From Rana temporaria (taxonomy: Eukaryota > Chordata > Amphibia > Anura > Ranidae): a stretch of 64,000 nt of DNA. The number at the start of each line of letters is the position of its first letter. Position 1 is the stretch's first letter. Positions 1-11,800 of the stretch are shown piece by piece. The stretch spans positions 126,260,640-126,324,639 of the forward strand of contig NC_053500.1 of the NCBI RefSeq assembly GCF_905171775.1. The letters are read 5' to 3'. A model generated the notes under the pieces. That model was given only the letters and a program-made list of their open reading frames with translations, had not been told where the DNA came from and did not search any database. The position numbers were made by a program, and so were the translations under genes.

Positions 1-480
1 TTTGGGAGGAAACTGACTTTTCAGTTTCCTCGTTATTTACTAAAGTCCACCTTTGAACCTGGAGCCTGGGGATTTCTTAGAGATCCGGGTGGGATGAAAT
101 CCCCAGTCCTGGATCCGGGTTTTGAGACTCAACGCCACACTGATTGTTCAGGTGTGTGTGGGCCTGATAGTAGAGTCAGGATCAGGGTTCTGGGCTCCAC
201 CCTCCCAACGAATGCAGGTGTGCACTGTGGAAGCCTGAGGATCAGAGCAGTGAGGGGCTGCTATCTAAATGGACAGTGTTGGCAATTAATAGTCTGTAGG
301 AGACAGACGAGAGCCTGAGGTGGAAGGCCTGAGCAGCATTGCTGTATGTATAAGCCAGGAGGCTGAATTTACCACTATGTTGTATGGACGGTGAAAATCC
401 CCTGCGAGTGAAAACCTTTTGTTTTGAACCTTTCTTTTAATAAAAACGGGCAAACAAAGCCCTTAAAAAGAAGAACCAGC
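1..480 (+). other. Unclassified, possibly the end of an LTR-type element
   Basis: No host coding exon seen. There is a 9-bp hairpin (AGGAAACTG/CAGTTTCCT) at 7-30 and a TAATAAAA near 438-445 followed by a G/A-rich tail, which would suit the R-U5 part of a plus-strand LTR. The left edge is outside the window and no TG...CA ends or target duplication can be checked. Confidence 0.2.
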
Positions 481-689
481 GAGTGGCGGTGTCCTTAAAG
501 CTCTACAATTGATGCTAGTCCTTCACAGCATCTAATTTGCCATTTTCCCAGAAGACCATCTGCACCATATCACAAATTGCATCCAGTCCACAAGCCCATT
601 CCATTCATGGAGGGTTGCTCAGTTTACGCCAATGTCTAGCAATAATGGTACATGCTGCAGTAAGGAAGTGACGTAAAATGCGGGAGCCT

Positions 690-960
690 ATCAGCGGGTC
701 CGGTGGATGCAAACGCTCCTAGAGAGGCAGATCCGCGATCTGCCTATGTAAGCAAGGCAGATCGCCGTTTTGTTATAGGGGAAGAGAGAGCTGCTAAGCA
801 TAAACACGGACCTCTTTCTTTCCCCATTCAAAGCACCACCCCCCATACAGTTAGAACACACTCCCTCGGGACACATTTAACCCTTTGATCGCCCCTGATG
901 TTAACTCCATCCCTGTCGGTGTCACAGTGACAGAGTATATTTTATAGTTGTTATTGACTG
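690..960 (+). repeat. Fragment of the TTAA-flanked element family
   Basis: Shares the internal block (CCCCATACAGTTAGAACACA, then GGGACACATTTAACCC) with the full copies at 6179-6972, 9946-10871 and 14772-16467, but both ends are lost. The bases between 480 and 690 show nothing I recognise. Confidence 0.5.
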
Positions 961-1597
961 CAGACTGAGCATTCCTTGATGACGGTTGCTTTCACATGAA
1001 TACGATGAAGGAGGATACGTTGCCGCGCTTCTCAGACATTTTTCGGCAATTTGGCGTGACAACGCAGCCGCATTTCCATTTGTTCAGTGGAAATAGCAAT
1101 GAGTGGACTCATCCTCCCTGTGATGACGTTGTGGTGATGCCACGTTCCCATTAGCAGGAGCGTGGGTTCACATTGCACGCATTGCTGGCATCACGTGCCC
1201 CTGTGGTCGATGATTGGATCACAATGCTACCATGCTTCTGCTCCTGTCCAGTAAAGTTCCCATTGGTCGTTGCGTATGACATTTATTTTCTCCCAAGGTG
1301 CAGTGGACACGTGATTTCAATGACAACGCTGTGGCGACGCCTTGCTCCTGGCGATGGGAACGTAGGCCCATGTGATGGGTGCTGCCAGTATCACGTGCCA
1401 CATCGTGTGTTTCTATTTAGCAATGTCCTTATTGACCGGCATGCCTGACAATCATTTTTCCTTTCATGGCCTGGAGTGCATATGGCGATGCTCTTTATTT
1501 GTAGTGCTTTTTACATTGCCTATTTAAGTTCTCTTTCTACCAATGTTCCCACTTCCTTTCATGACTTTTATGATTATAGGACATTTGTTGGTTTATA

Positions 1598-2533
1598 CAG
1601 TACAGACCAAAAGTTTGGACACACCTTCTCATTCAAAGAGTTTTCTTTATTTTCATGACTATGAAAATTGTAGATTCACACTGAAGGCATCAAAACTAAA
1701 TATAAAAATAAATAAAATATATTTCATATTCTAGGTTCTTCAAAGTAGCCACCTTTTGCTTTGATTACCGCTTGGCACACTCTTGGCATTCTCTTGATGA
1801 GCTTCAAGAGGTAGTCACCTGGCGCAGCACCCCATCACGCTCCTTCTTGGTCAAATAGCCCTTACACAGCCTGAAGGTGTGTTTGGGGTCATTGTCCTGT
1901 TGAAAAATAAATGATGGTCCAACTAAACGCAAACCGGGTGGAATAGCATGCCGCTGCAAGATGCTGTGGTAGCCATGCTGGTTCAGTATGCCTTCAATTT
2001 TGATTAAATCCCCAACAGTGTCACCAGCAAAGCACCCCCACACCATCACACCTCCTCCTCCATGCTTCACAGTGGGAACCAGGCATGTAGAGTCCATCCG
2101 TTCACCTTTTCTGCATCGCAGAAGACACAGGGGTTGGAACCAAAGATCTCAAGTTTGGACTCATCAGGCCAAAGCACAGATTTCCACTGGTCTAATGTCC
2201 ATTCCTTGTGTTCTTTAGCCCAAACAAGTCTCTTCTGCTTGTTGCCTTTCTTTAGCAGTGGTTTCCTAGCAGATATTCTACCATGAAGGCCTGATTCACA
2301 CAGACTCCTCTTATCAGTTCTAGAGATGTGTCTGCTGCAAAAGGTGGCTACTTTGAAGAACCTAGAATATGAAATATATGTTCAGTTGTTTCACACTTTT
2401 TTGTTATGTATAATTCCACATGTGTTAATTCATAGTTTTGATGCCTTCAGTGTGAATCTACAATTTTCATAGTCATGAAAATAATGATAGCTCTTTGATT
2501 GAGAAGGTGTGTCCAAACTTTTGGTCTGTACTA
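1598..2533 (-). mobile_element. Tc1-like transposon, internally deleted
   Basis: Ends CAGTACAGACCAAAAG at the left and CTTTTGGTCTGTACTA at the right, flanked by TA (1596-1597 and 2534-2535). The inverted ends extend about 200 bases on each side, as in IR/DR-type Tc1 elements. At 936 bp it is well short of the usual ~1.6 kb; the 5' half of the transposase frame is missing. Confidence 0.93.
1770..2290 (-). pseudogene. Tc1 transposase remnant, C-terminal part
   Basis: Minus-strand frame with VKHGGGGVMVWGCFA and FQQDNDPKHT, the second catalytic Asp region of the Tc1 DDE domain. An open stretch runs 2097-1804 and similarity extends on both sides only with frame changes. It lacks the N-terminal DNA-binding domain and first Asp, so it cannot be active. 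Confidence 0.88.
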
Positions 2534-3596
2534 TACATCACCTTGCCCTTACTGCCACCTTAATTGATATCAAGGTTTGGGAGGCACACCAGTCTGTTCA
2601 CTTCCGGCCCTGCCATATTCAGTGGTGGATCCCCATTCATTGATCATAGAAATACAGTAGCAATGTGAGGAGACAGAGATATGTCCCTGTTAAAGACCAC
2701 TTGTGTCAAAACGCGTTGGGTCAGCATTTTCTGCATCCCACATTGCTTGTATACCTTTTTTTATATTCTCGTGATCACTTTTTTATACATGTCATTCGGA
2801 TGTTTGGCGTATTTATAAATAAACCTATTGGTTGACCTGCACCATTTGGAGCATTTCCCATATTATTTTTTCTTATTGGATTCCGTGAGTAGCAAATGCC
2901 TTTGTGCATTCATCTTCGACTGATTTTACTGTATCTGTGGTGTACGTCAGTTGAGAATCGGGGATTCTTCACCTTGAATATCGGACCCTTCCCTTCACAC
3001 AGTATTGGATCCAGGCCAACTAAGGATTTCAAGCCTTATTGACCCACTGTCGTACGACATGTGTGTCCAGTCCACCCAACTTACTTATCTCTGAAGAGTT
3101 CAAAAGTGACCACAGGCAACCCTATACCTCTCCCAGTATTTGGTGTCATCCTGATAGGAAGAAGTTTAATTCATCTTCTTTGCCTATGTGGACTTTATTA
3201 TGTCACATTCTGAGTTCGCTTTGTCACTGGACTTTTATCATTTTCATATTATTGTTCCTTTTGTGATTCATTGGTTTATTTCTCACCTTGTGTTTTGAGT
3301 ACATCTACCAGTATTCACGTGCACTTTGTTTTTAGTACTAGCGCTTCACAAATTTTTCACATTTGACGTTAGACTTTGTTTGAGTGTTAGCAGCTTCTTT
3401 TCACTTTTTTTTTTGGTTTAGCCCCTATTTCCACACTCAATATACGCTTATTGGGATTTTATTTTACCAAAAACATGTAGCAGAATACATATTGACCTAT
3501 ATTGATTAGGAATTTCGTTTTTTTTTTTTTATTATTATTATTGGATGTGTTTGTATAGAGGAAAGTATTTTTTCAAAATTGTTGTTCTTTTTTTGT

Positions 3597-4357
3597 TTAG
3601 AGTGAAAAAAAAAAAAAAAACTGCAGAGGTGATCAAATACCACCAAAAGCTCTATGTGTGGGAACAAACAGACATCAATTTAATTTGGGTACAACTTTTT
3701 TTTTGATGTCACAATGTAGAGAATAAGATTTCCTATCATCTGTGCCCATTATTGCCACACAGAGTTAATCCAGCTCTGAGCAATCCTCTTTTATTGTTCA
3801 GTGAGAATTAACAGACTTCCAGATAAAACCCTGTCTAAATTAAAAGTCCGAAAGCCTCTCTCCTTGCTTTGAGTGACAGGTTATTTACATATCTAGCTTG
3901 GACATGTTTATCTGTTATGTTATGTTTATCATAATATGAGGTGATCCACCGTATAAAAAGTGAGAAATCCACCCCTCCCCCACATAACACATCCTAATAA
4001 TATACAATGACCTGTGGGTCACCTCATATTCTGATAAACATAACATATGATAAACATGTCCAAGCTAGATATGTAAATAACCTGTCACTCAAAGCAAGGA
4101 GAGAGGCTTTCGGACTTTTAATTTAGACAGGGTTTTATCTGGAAGTCTGTTAATTTTCACTGAACAATACAAGAGGATTGCTCAGAGCTGGATTAACTCT
4201 GTGTGGCAAGACTGGGTACAGATGATAGGAAATCTTATTCTCTACATTGTGACATAAAAAAAATATATATATAATTTTTGGGTTTACATCCACTTTAAAG
4301 TAACACAGTACTGTATCGCAAAAAATGGCCTGGTCGGAAAGGGGGTAAAGTGGTTAA
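3597..4357 (+). repeat. TTAA-family element fragment split by a foldback
   Basis: The left part has GCAGAGGTGATCAAATACCA and the right part GGCCTGGTCGG...AAAGTGGTTAA, both diagnostic of the TTAA-family 3' half; the two pieces are separated by the palindrome at 3707-4254. Confidence 0.6.
3707..4254. repeat. Near-perfect foldback, ~240-base arms
   Basis: Left arm 3707-3949 starts TGTCACAATGTAGAG and right arm 4014-4254 ends CTCTACATTGTGACA. The arms match along their whole length with few differences; the loop is about 64 bases. No coding potential. A recently made inverted repeat MITE is the simplest reading. Confidence 0.88.
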
Positions 4358-4591
4358 ACTACTAGCAATTTATATTAAATAGGGAGGTATTTTCTACATG
4401 ATAGCTGGGAAGGTTGATAGGCTGATATCATTGTTTTATATTTCAGTTAATTTCACTGGAAGTTGAAAGGACACTGAATTTATAGCAGTATCAACAAGGA
4501 TTTTCAGCCTGAAAAAAAAAAGGCAATGCAGCAAGTACATCTAAAAACTTGTAAGTGGTAAAATATACAGTTTTTGTTCTTTGGTATAGAC

Positions 4592-5131
4592 TAGGGTGCC
4601 CACATGTCCTGGATTCCCCGGGACTGTCCCGCAATTGACATATCTGTCCTGGGTCCCGGGCACGCTTATTCTGGGACAATACAATGTCCCAGAATGAAAT
4701 AGAGGACACAGTCACCCCCTACTAACTAATAACTACATTTCCAGAACTGGTTGCTAGGATCAGCGCTGCCTGGCGTCTTGCAACCAGTGACATTTACTCT
4801 CAGACAGTGAGACCGGGAGCGAGGCCTACGCCTAGTGCAGCACTGCTGTCCCCACTCACCTTGGCACCTCCTCCTTCTCCAGCACCCAGTGGCAAGCAGC
4901 AGGGACTGGTGTGATCTTCACTCTCCAGATAGTGACGCCACTCCTTTCCTTCTACGCATGTGGCTCGTGCCGAGGGAGTGACAGCGGCACTGCATCTGGT
5001 GGCAAGTGGCACATAACCAAATTCCCCATCAACCCCCGAGACTACATTACCCCCCGCCCCCTCATCTTTTTTGGGGGAAGGTGAGAGAGGGGTGTGTCCC
5101 TGAATGGTAGTTTGGAAATGTGGTCACCCTA
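4592..5131. mobile_element. hAT-type MITE with 8-bp target duplication
   Basis: Ends TAGGGTG...CACCCTA with inner matches (ACATGTCC / AAATGTGG). Flanks GTATAGAC (4584-4591) and GTTTAGAC (5132-5139) agree at 7 of 8 bases, the hAT target-site length. Confidence 0.75.
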
Positions 5132-5255
5132 GTTTAGACATACATGATGTTCTCATTTATATTTACCAAATTGCACCATCTGCCACCATTATTGAGAACT
5201 TACAAAATTAGGATAAATGAGATATAATCCAGCCATGTGTATAGATTCAGTCACA

Positions 5256-5484
5256 GGGGTTGGTTTACTAAAGGCAAATAGACTGTGCAGTTGCGCTCGA
5301 GCTTAGTAAATGAGGTGAAGCTTCAATTTACAACGAACAACCAATCACATGCAAGGCACATGGTTGGATGACGGAAGTAAGCAGATCTTCTGCTCATTTA
5401 CTAAGCTCTAGAGCAAGGGCTTTTGCAGAGTGCAATTGCACTTTGCAAAGTGCACAGTCTATTTGCCTTTAGTAAATCAACCCC
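5256..5484. mobile_element. Palindromic MITE ending GGGGTTGGTTTACTAAAGG
   Basis: Inverted ends of more than 30 bases, both containing GCAAATAGACTGTGCA or its complement. 229 bp, no coding frame. Superfamily not assigned. Confidence 0.8.
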
Positions 5485-5565
5485 GTAATGTCAGAAACAT
5501 GCCCCCAAAATTACAGCTGTTATTCACATACACACACCAAAATAGAAAACATTGATTGATAATTT

Positions 5566-5571
5566 TTTATT
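5566..5571 (-). promoter_or_regulatory. Candidate polyadenylation signal of BPIFB6
   Basis: AATAAA on the minus strand about 270 bases after the stop. A second AATAAA lies at 5709-5714, about 130 bases after the stop. Which one is used cannot be told from sequence. Confidence 0.45.
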
Positions 5572-5841
5572 GCATTTGGTAATTTACAAGGTTAATGGTA
5601 AACATACAGTCAACCAAGTGCTTTAGATATAAAGGCATTTGTGAACATTGCAGGAAAAATGAAACATAATGAAAATGTAATGCTTTCTTAGTCTACGGAA
5701 CATACTTTTTTATTGGTAATTTAGAATAATTACGTTGCTTAGGATTTCATAGGCTGATATGCAATATAGAAGATTGGGATTATAAAAAATGTTCTTCATT
5801 TCATGATTTCTGTTCTCTAAATGTTGGTCATATGTAGTAAT

Positions 5842-5880
5842 TCATGCATTACAGATATTGATTGATAGAAGAAGTAGGTC
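5842..5880 (-). CDS. BPIFB6: BPIFB6 exon 15: C terminus and stop
   Basis: Encodes residues 449-460, DLLLLSINICNA, then TGA. The hydrophobic final strand is typical of the family. C458 near the end is unusual. The acceptor is ctttttctag. Confidence 0.87.
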   Translation of the reverse strand, partial: DLLLLSINICNA

Positions 5881-8800
5881 CTAGAAAAAGAAAGAAAAAG
5901 TTTTTAAGTCTAAATGTAGCATGACTTACCTGTCACTAACATGGACCTGCGGGTAAACTACAGGAGAGCAGAACTATGATGGCAGATGGCAATTGTTCAA
6001 ATGTATGAAAAATCACTTCATTATACATACAAATGGCATGGTCAAGTCACCAACTCCTCACGTTATAACCTTTCTTTCAACAGCAAAGAATTCCATTGTT
6101 CTACTGTGTCTTAACTTATGTATTCTACTGTATAACTCTTGATTGTCAGGCAAGGATCCTCAATAAATATTTCATTGATTAACCACTTCCCAATGTCCGT
6201 ACGTTTTTCTACGGCCGCAGGGTGGTTCTAATTCTCTGAGCCGCCGTCTTTTTACGGCCTCCGCTCCTCCTGGCCACTGGGGGCCGCGCGAGCGTGCGTG
6301 CCCGCCGCATCACTGGGATGCCGATGCGCGAGCCTGGCGGCCGCGATGGCCGCCAGGCTCCCGCGATCGGCGGTTACAGAGACAAGGACGTGGATCTGTG
6401 TGTGTAAACACACAGATCCACGTCCTGTCAGGGAGAGAGGAGACCGATCTGTGTCTCTTGTACATAGGGACACAGATCGGTCACCTCCCCCAGTCAGTCC
6501 CCTCCCCCCACAGTTAGTAACACTATGCAGGGTACACATTTACCCCTCCCTCACCCCCTAGCGTTAACCCCTTCAATGCCAGTCACATTTATACAGTAAT
6601 TAGTGCATATTTATAGCACTGATCGCAGTATAAATGTGAATGGTGCCAAAAATGTGTCAAAAGTGTCCGATGTGTCCGCCATAATGTCGCAGTACCGATA
6701 AAAATTGCAGATCGCCACCATTACTAGTAAAAAAAAAAAAATTATAAGAATTCTGTCCCCTATTTTTGTTTATAGCGCAAAAAATAAAAACCGCAGAGGT
6801 GATCAAATACCACCAAAAGAAAGCTCTATTTGTGGGAAAAAAAGGACGTCAATTTTGTTTGGGAGCCACGTCGCATGACCGCGCAATTGTCAGTTAAAGC
6901 GACGCAGTGCCGAATTGCAAAAAGTCCTCTGGTCAGGAAGGGGGTATATGTGCCCAGTAAGCAAGTGGTTAAGAATTCTATTCCCCATAGAACCATTCAG
7001 TATAAAATTTACTTTACCTTATCAATTTCAATTTCTGCATTAGAAAAGTCCATATCTAGCATGTTTTTAATGTCGGGGAGAGGGATTGCTGTTTGCGTCA
7101 AACCTAAAAGAAAATACCAAATAATTTTTAACAAAATTCATTTTCTGCTGTTACTTTGAGTAAAAAAAAGTTTTGTATAGTCCAAAGCTTTTTTATTAAG
7201 TTTTGGTTAGAGTAGAGAAAGGTTAAAACATTTATCCCTTTGCTTGTCGTTGTCTATTCGGTTTCCATTATGCCTCGTACACGCGATCGGAATTTCCGAT
7301 GGAAAAAGTCAGACGGACTTTTTCCATCGGAAATTCCGACCATGTGTGAGCCCATCGGAATTTTCCTATTGGATATTCCAAGGCCTCGTGTCCATTATGC
7401 CTCGCACACGCGATCGGAATTTCCGATGGAAAAAGTCAGACGGACTTTTTCCATCGGAAATTCCGACCGTGTGAGCCCATCGGAATTTTTCCATTGGATA
7501 TTCCAAGGAATTCCATCTGAGTTTACATAGAGAACGTGTTCTCTTTTCCTCTGATGGAATTCCGTCGGAATTTCAATGTGAGTTTGGTCGGGCAAAAGCC
7601 TGATCGTGTGTATGAGGCATTAGAGAGATTTATAACAGTTGATATCCCTTTAATTCTTGTTCTGGTGACTACACTAAAATGTTTCTTGGGTTGCCCATGC
7701 CTATCATAATGACACCAGGACAAAAAAGGGCGAGGGGGTGAAGACATAGACAGCAGTAAAAACAAAGGGAGCTCAAGTGTTTTCTTTCTTTACCCAAAAC
7801 TGACATTAAACAGACATCGTACCATTTATTACAGGACTGTAGACTTCTTTAAGGACAGAGTTGATAAAGTCATTCAGGTCCTGAACCTAAATAAAATATA
7901 AGATGTGCATTTTATAGCAATGTAATGATTTTCTTCATTCATTATAATCATGTACACTGAAAACATTTCAATTGGAAAAAGCAACTGTACACCCAGAGAT
8001 GTAATCTTTTCATTCTATATAAATTAGAGCAGATATGTACTATAAAGAATTTCTACAGCTAGAATTTATTTTAAGATTTTGGATAGACTAGAGAAAGGTT
8101 AGAAAATCTGCTTGGTTTTACTGCTATCTGGGGCCCTGTTAAAGGATTCCCTCTCAATTTATTTCTCAATGACTATGGGAACAAAAACAAAAATCAAAAG
8201 CTGGAAGTTGGCAGGGATTCTTCATAGAAACTGCTGTGTTAAAAAAAATATAATAATAATTTATGTTGTCTCTGTGACAGTCAGAGAGTTCCCCTCACTT
8301 CCAGTGGTTGTTAGAAACTCTCCCTTCCTTCTTGTGACTGTCGGAGAGTTCCCCTCACTTCCTGTGGTTGTTAGAAACTCCCCCTTACTTCCTGTGACTT
8401 TCAGAGAGTTCAACCTTACATTCTGTGGTTGTTAGAAACTCCCCCTTACTTCCTGTGACTGTCATATAGTTCCCCTCACTTCCTGTGTTTTTTAGAAACT
8501 CCCCCTTCCTGTGACTGTCAGAGTTCTCCTCACTTCCTGTGGTTGTTAGAAACTCTCCCTTCCTTCTTGTGACTGTCGGAGAGTTCCACTCACTTCCTGT
8601 GGTTGTTAGAAACTCCCCCTTACTTCCTGTGACTGTCAGAGAGTTCCCCTCACTTCCTGTGTTTTTTAGAAACTCCCCCTTACTTCCTGTGACTGTCAGA
8701 AAGTTCCCCTCACTTCCTGTGGTTGTTAGAAACTTTCCCTTACTTCTTGTGACTGTCAGAGAGTTCCCCTCACTTCCTGTGGTTGTTAGAAACTCCTTCT

Positions 8801-11800
8801 TACTTCCTGTGACTGTCGGAGAGTTCCCCTCACTTCCTGTGGTTGTTAGAAACTGCCCCTTACTTTCAGCGACTTACAGAGAGTTCAACCTTACATTCTG
8901 TGGTTGTTAGAAACTCCCCCTTACTTCCTGTGACTGTCATAGAGTTTCCCTCACTTCCTGTGTTTTTTTAGAAACTCCCCCTTACTTCTTGTGACTGTCA
9001 TAGAGTTCCCCTCACTTCCTGTGGTTGTTAGAAACTCTCCCTTCCTTCTTGTGACTGTCGGAGAGTTCCCCTCACTTCCTGTGTTTTTTAGAAACTCCCC
9101 CTTACTTCCTGTGGTTGTTAGAAACTCTCCCTTCCTTCTTGTTGCACTTTGAGCAAACCAAACGGGACCTATCAACATAAAAAAAAAATCTAAAATAACA
9201 CCCCTGAAACAAAAAACACATTTTTTAGGGAAGCATTGTATCTGAAATTTTTTTTACCCTAAAAAAAGTTATATGGACACATAATAAATGAAAAACAATA
9301 TATTCCCCAAATACATGAAAATATATAAGCTAAAATAAAGCCCCTATCAACATAAATAAAATACACATTTTACAATGTATGCCAAGTTTCCATTTAATAC
9401 TTAGGGACAAACTTTAATAAACATTGGGGCTGGTATTGCTCGTTTTAGCTAAATTACCTCAAAATCTCCAACAGATGAGGCATTCACAGACAGAAATGTC
9501 CTTTAAATATCAAAATAGAAGCATTACATAAAAAAAAAACACATACAGCTAAAAGTAAGCATAGTAAATAAACATTCATGTATATAAACTAGTCCAGCTC
9601 TAACATCTGGATACTTATGTACCAGAGCAATTTTGACATTTCTGCTATGGATTGAATTGGCAATAACTTTGGCAGTACCACTACCTAGGATAACTACAGT
9701 AAGTAATACTTTTTTTTGTTTTGTTTTTTTGGGGGGGGGGGGGGGGAGGGGGGGATTCAAAAAGGCTTTATATTTGTGTCATTCTGTTGCAGATAGTTTA
9801 TTTTCTATGCAGCCTACATACAAAAATACATAACATAACTAAACAATTGTGTTTTTTCTACTTTGATCAGTTTGGTTGAAAAAAAAATCAAGTGTTACAT
9901 TACATAAAAAAGTATATTGTATATTTTTTCTATAATTTCTGCCATTTAACTACTAAAGCCCCGGACCATTTGGCTGCCCAAAGACCTGGCCAGTTTTTGC
10001 GATTTAGCACTGTGTCGCTTTAACTGACAATTGCGTGGTCGTGCGACGTGGCTCCCAAACAAAATTTACATTCCCCCCCCCCACAAATAGAGCTTGCTTT
10101 TGCTGGTATTTGATCTCCTCTGCGGTCTTTATTTTTTGCGCTATAAACAAAAATAGAGCGACATTTTTTCTATAGTAAATATCCACAAAAAAATATATAT
10201 AAAAAAATGTTTTTCTCAGTTTAGGCCGATACGTATTCTTCTACATATTTTTGGTAAGAAAATCACAATAAGCGTTTATTGATCGGTTTGCGCAAAAGTT
10301 ATAGCGTCTACAAAATAGGGGATTGTTTTATGGCATTTTTATTAATATTTTTTTTTTTTACTAGTATTGGCGGCGATCAGTGATTTTGTATTATGACTGC
10401 GACATTATGGCGGACACATCAGACACTTTTGACACCATTTTGGGACCATTGTCATTTTTACAGCGATCAGTGCTATAAAAATGCACTGATTACTGTAAAA
10501 ATTACACTGGCAGTGAAGGGGGTGCTAACGGGGTTAAATGTGTCCTAGGGAGCGATTCTAACTGTTAGGGGGCGTGGCTACGAGCTACACGTCACTGATC
10601 GCTGTTCCTGATGACAGGGAACAGACGATCAGTGACATGTCACTAGGAAGAACGGGGAGATGCTGTGTTTACATTGACCTCTCCCCGTTCTTCAGCTTCG
10701 TGACACGATCGCGGGACACCGGCGGACATCGAGTCCATGGGCCCCCCGGGTAGGGTCACAGAGCTCGCGACACATGGCAGGAAATTAAATGGGACGTACC
10801 TGTACGCCCATTTGCCCGTCCGTGCCATTATGTCGACGTATATGTGTGTGCGCTGGTCCTTAAGTGGTTAAAAATGACACTAACATTTCAGTTCTGATAA
10901 ATTAAATACATTTCTTTTCAGTTGTGTACTTTTTTTAAATTCAGCTCTAAAAAAGCAAATAAAAATAATTAAAATGTAAAAAGTATAAATATAATATATA
11001 TTAGCCAAAAAAAAATAGAAATGATTAAAAAAAAAAAACAGAAAGGGGAGAAACAAGTTTATTAAAACTATAGCCTAGTGTATGGCCAGTCCAATAGTAT
11101 TGTATTAAAATCGATTTAAAATATCAAACCACCTAGTCCTGTAAATCAATAACCAGATTAGATCTTACTTGTCAAGAGAGAACATCGAATGTAAGCTGTT
11201 TTCCTTGACGGATGACTGGATTTTATAATTCATATGCTAAAAAATAAAATAAAAATAAAATATATCTCAATATATAATCACATTTCTATGGTTATGACAT
11301 TCCAATGTGGCATGAAGTTTACATAATACTGTACCCAAAATGGCCAAAACATTATTTTACCCACTTAAAGCGGGGGTTCACCCAAAAAACAAGTATATAA
11401 CATTACATTCAGTATACCTCAAACATAAAAGGTGATCGATAAAGGTGATCTCGCTACCAATCCACCGCAGAGACCACCAATAGTCGGAAACCGGACCGCG
11501 GCTGAAGAGGAGGATGCCTGGGTTATGGCAACTAGCTGCTGCTATAACAGAGATTTCCCTCTTCAAACAGCTGACGTAAATCGGCGTGCGGCGGTCTGCA
11601 AGTGGTTAAGCTTTGGACAAAGTAGAGAAGAGATAAACTTTTTGATGTTTGTATACTATTGGAGACATTTCCCTTTCTGTCCCTAGTGTCCGCTCTTAGA
11701 CAGTTGCCTCAGGAGAACATGTCCCTATCAGAGATTTCCACTTTTTGTAGTTCCTCTCATTTTCTTTCCCTGTGTCAATGGTCACCAGTACAAATAGAGG

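Larger units (their letters stand above)
961..3590. repeat. Unclassified interspersed sequence, interrupted by a Tc1 element
   Basis: The stretches before 1597 and after 2534 contain no exon. They look like degraded non-coding repeat with motifs such as AAAACGCGTTGGG near 2710, seen in frog non-autonomous elements. Flanks of the Tc1 copy read straight through at a TA, so both sides were one sequence before insertion. Confidence 0.3.

Noticed and set aside
6252..6561. Two overlapping opposite-strand frames
   Set aside because: They mirror each other across the palindrome GTGTGTAAACACAC in a TTAA-family element.
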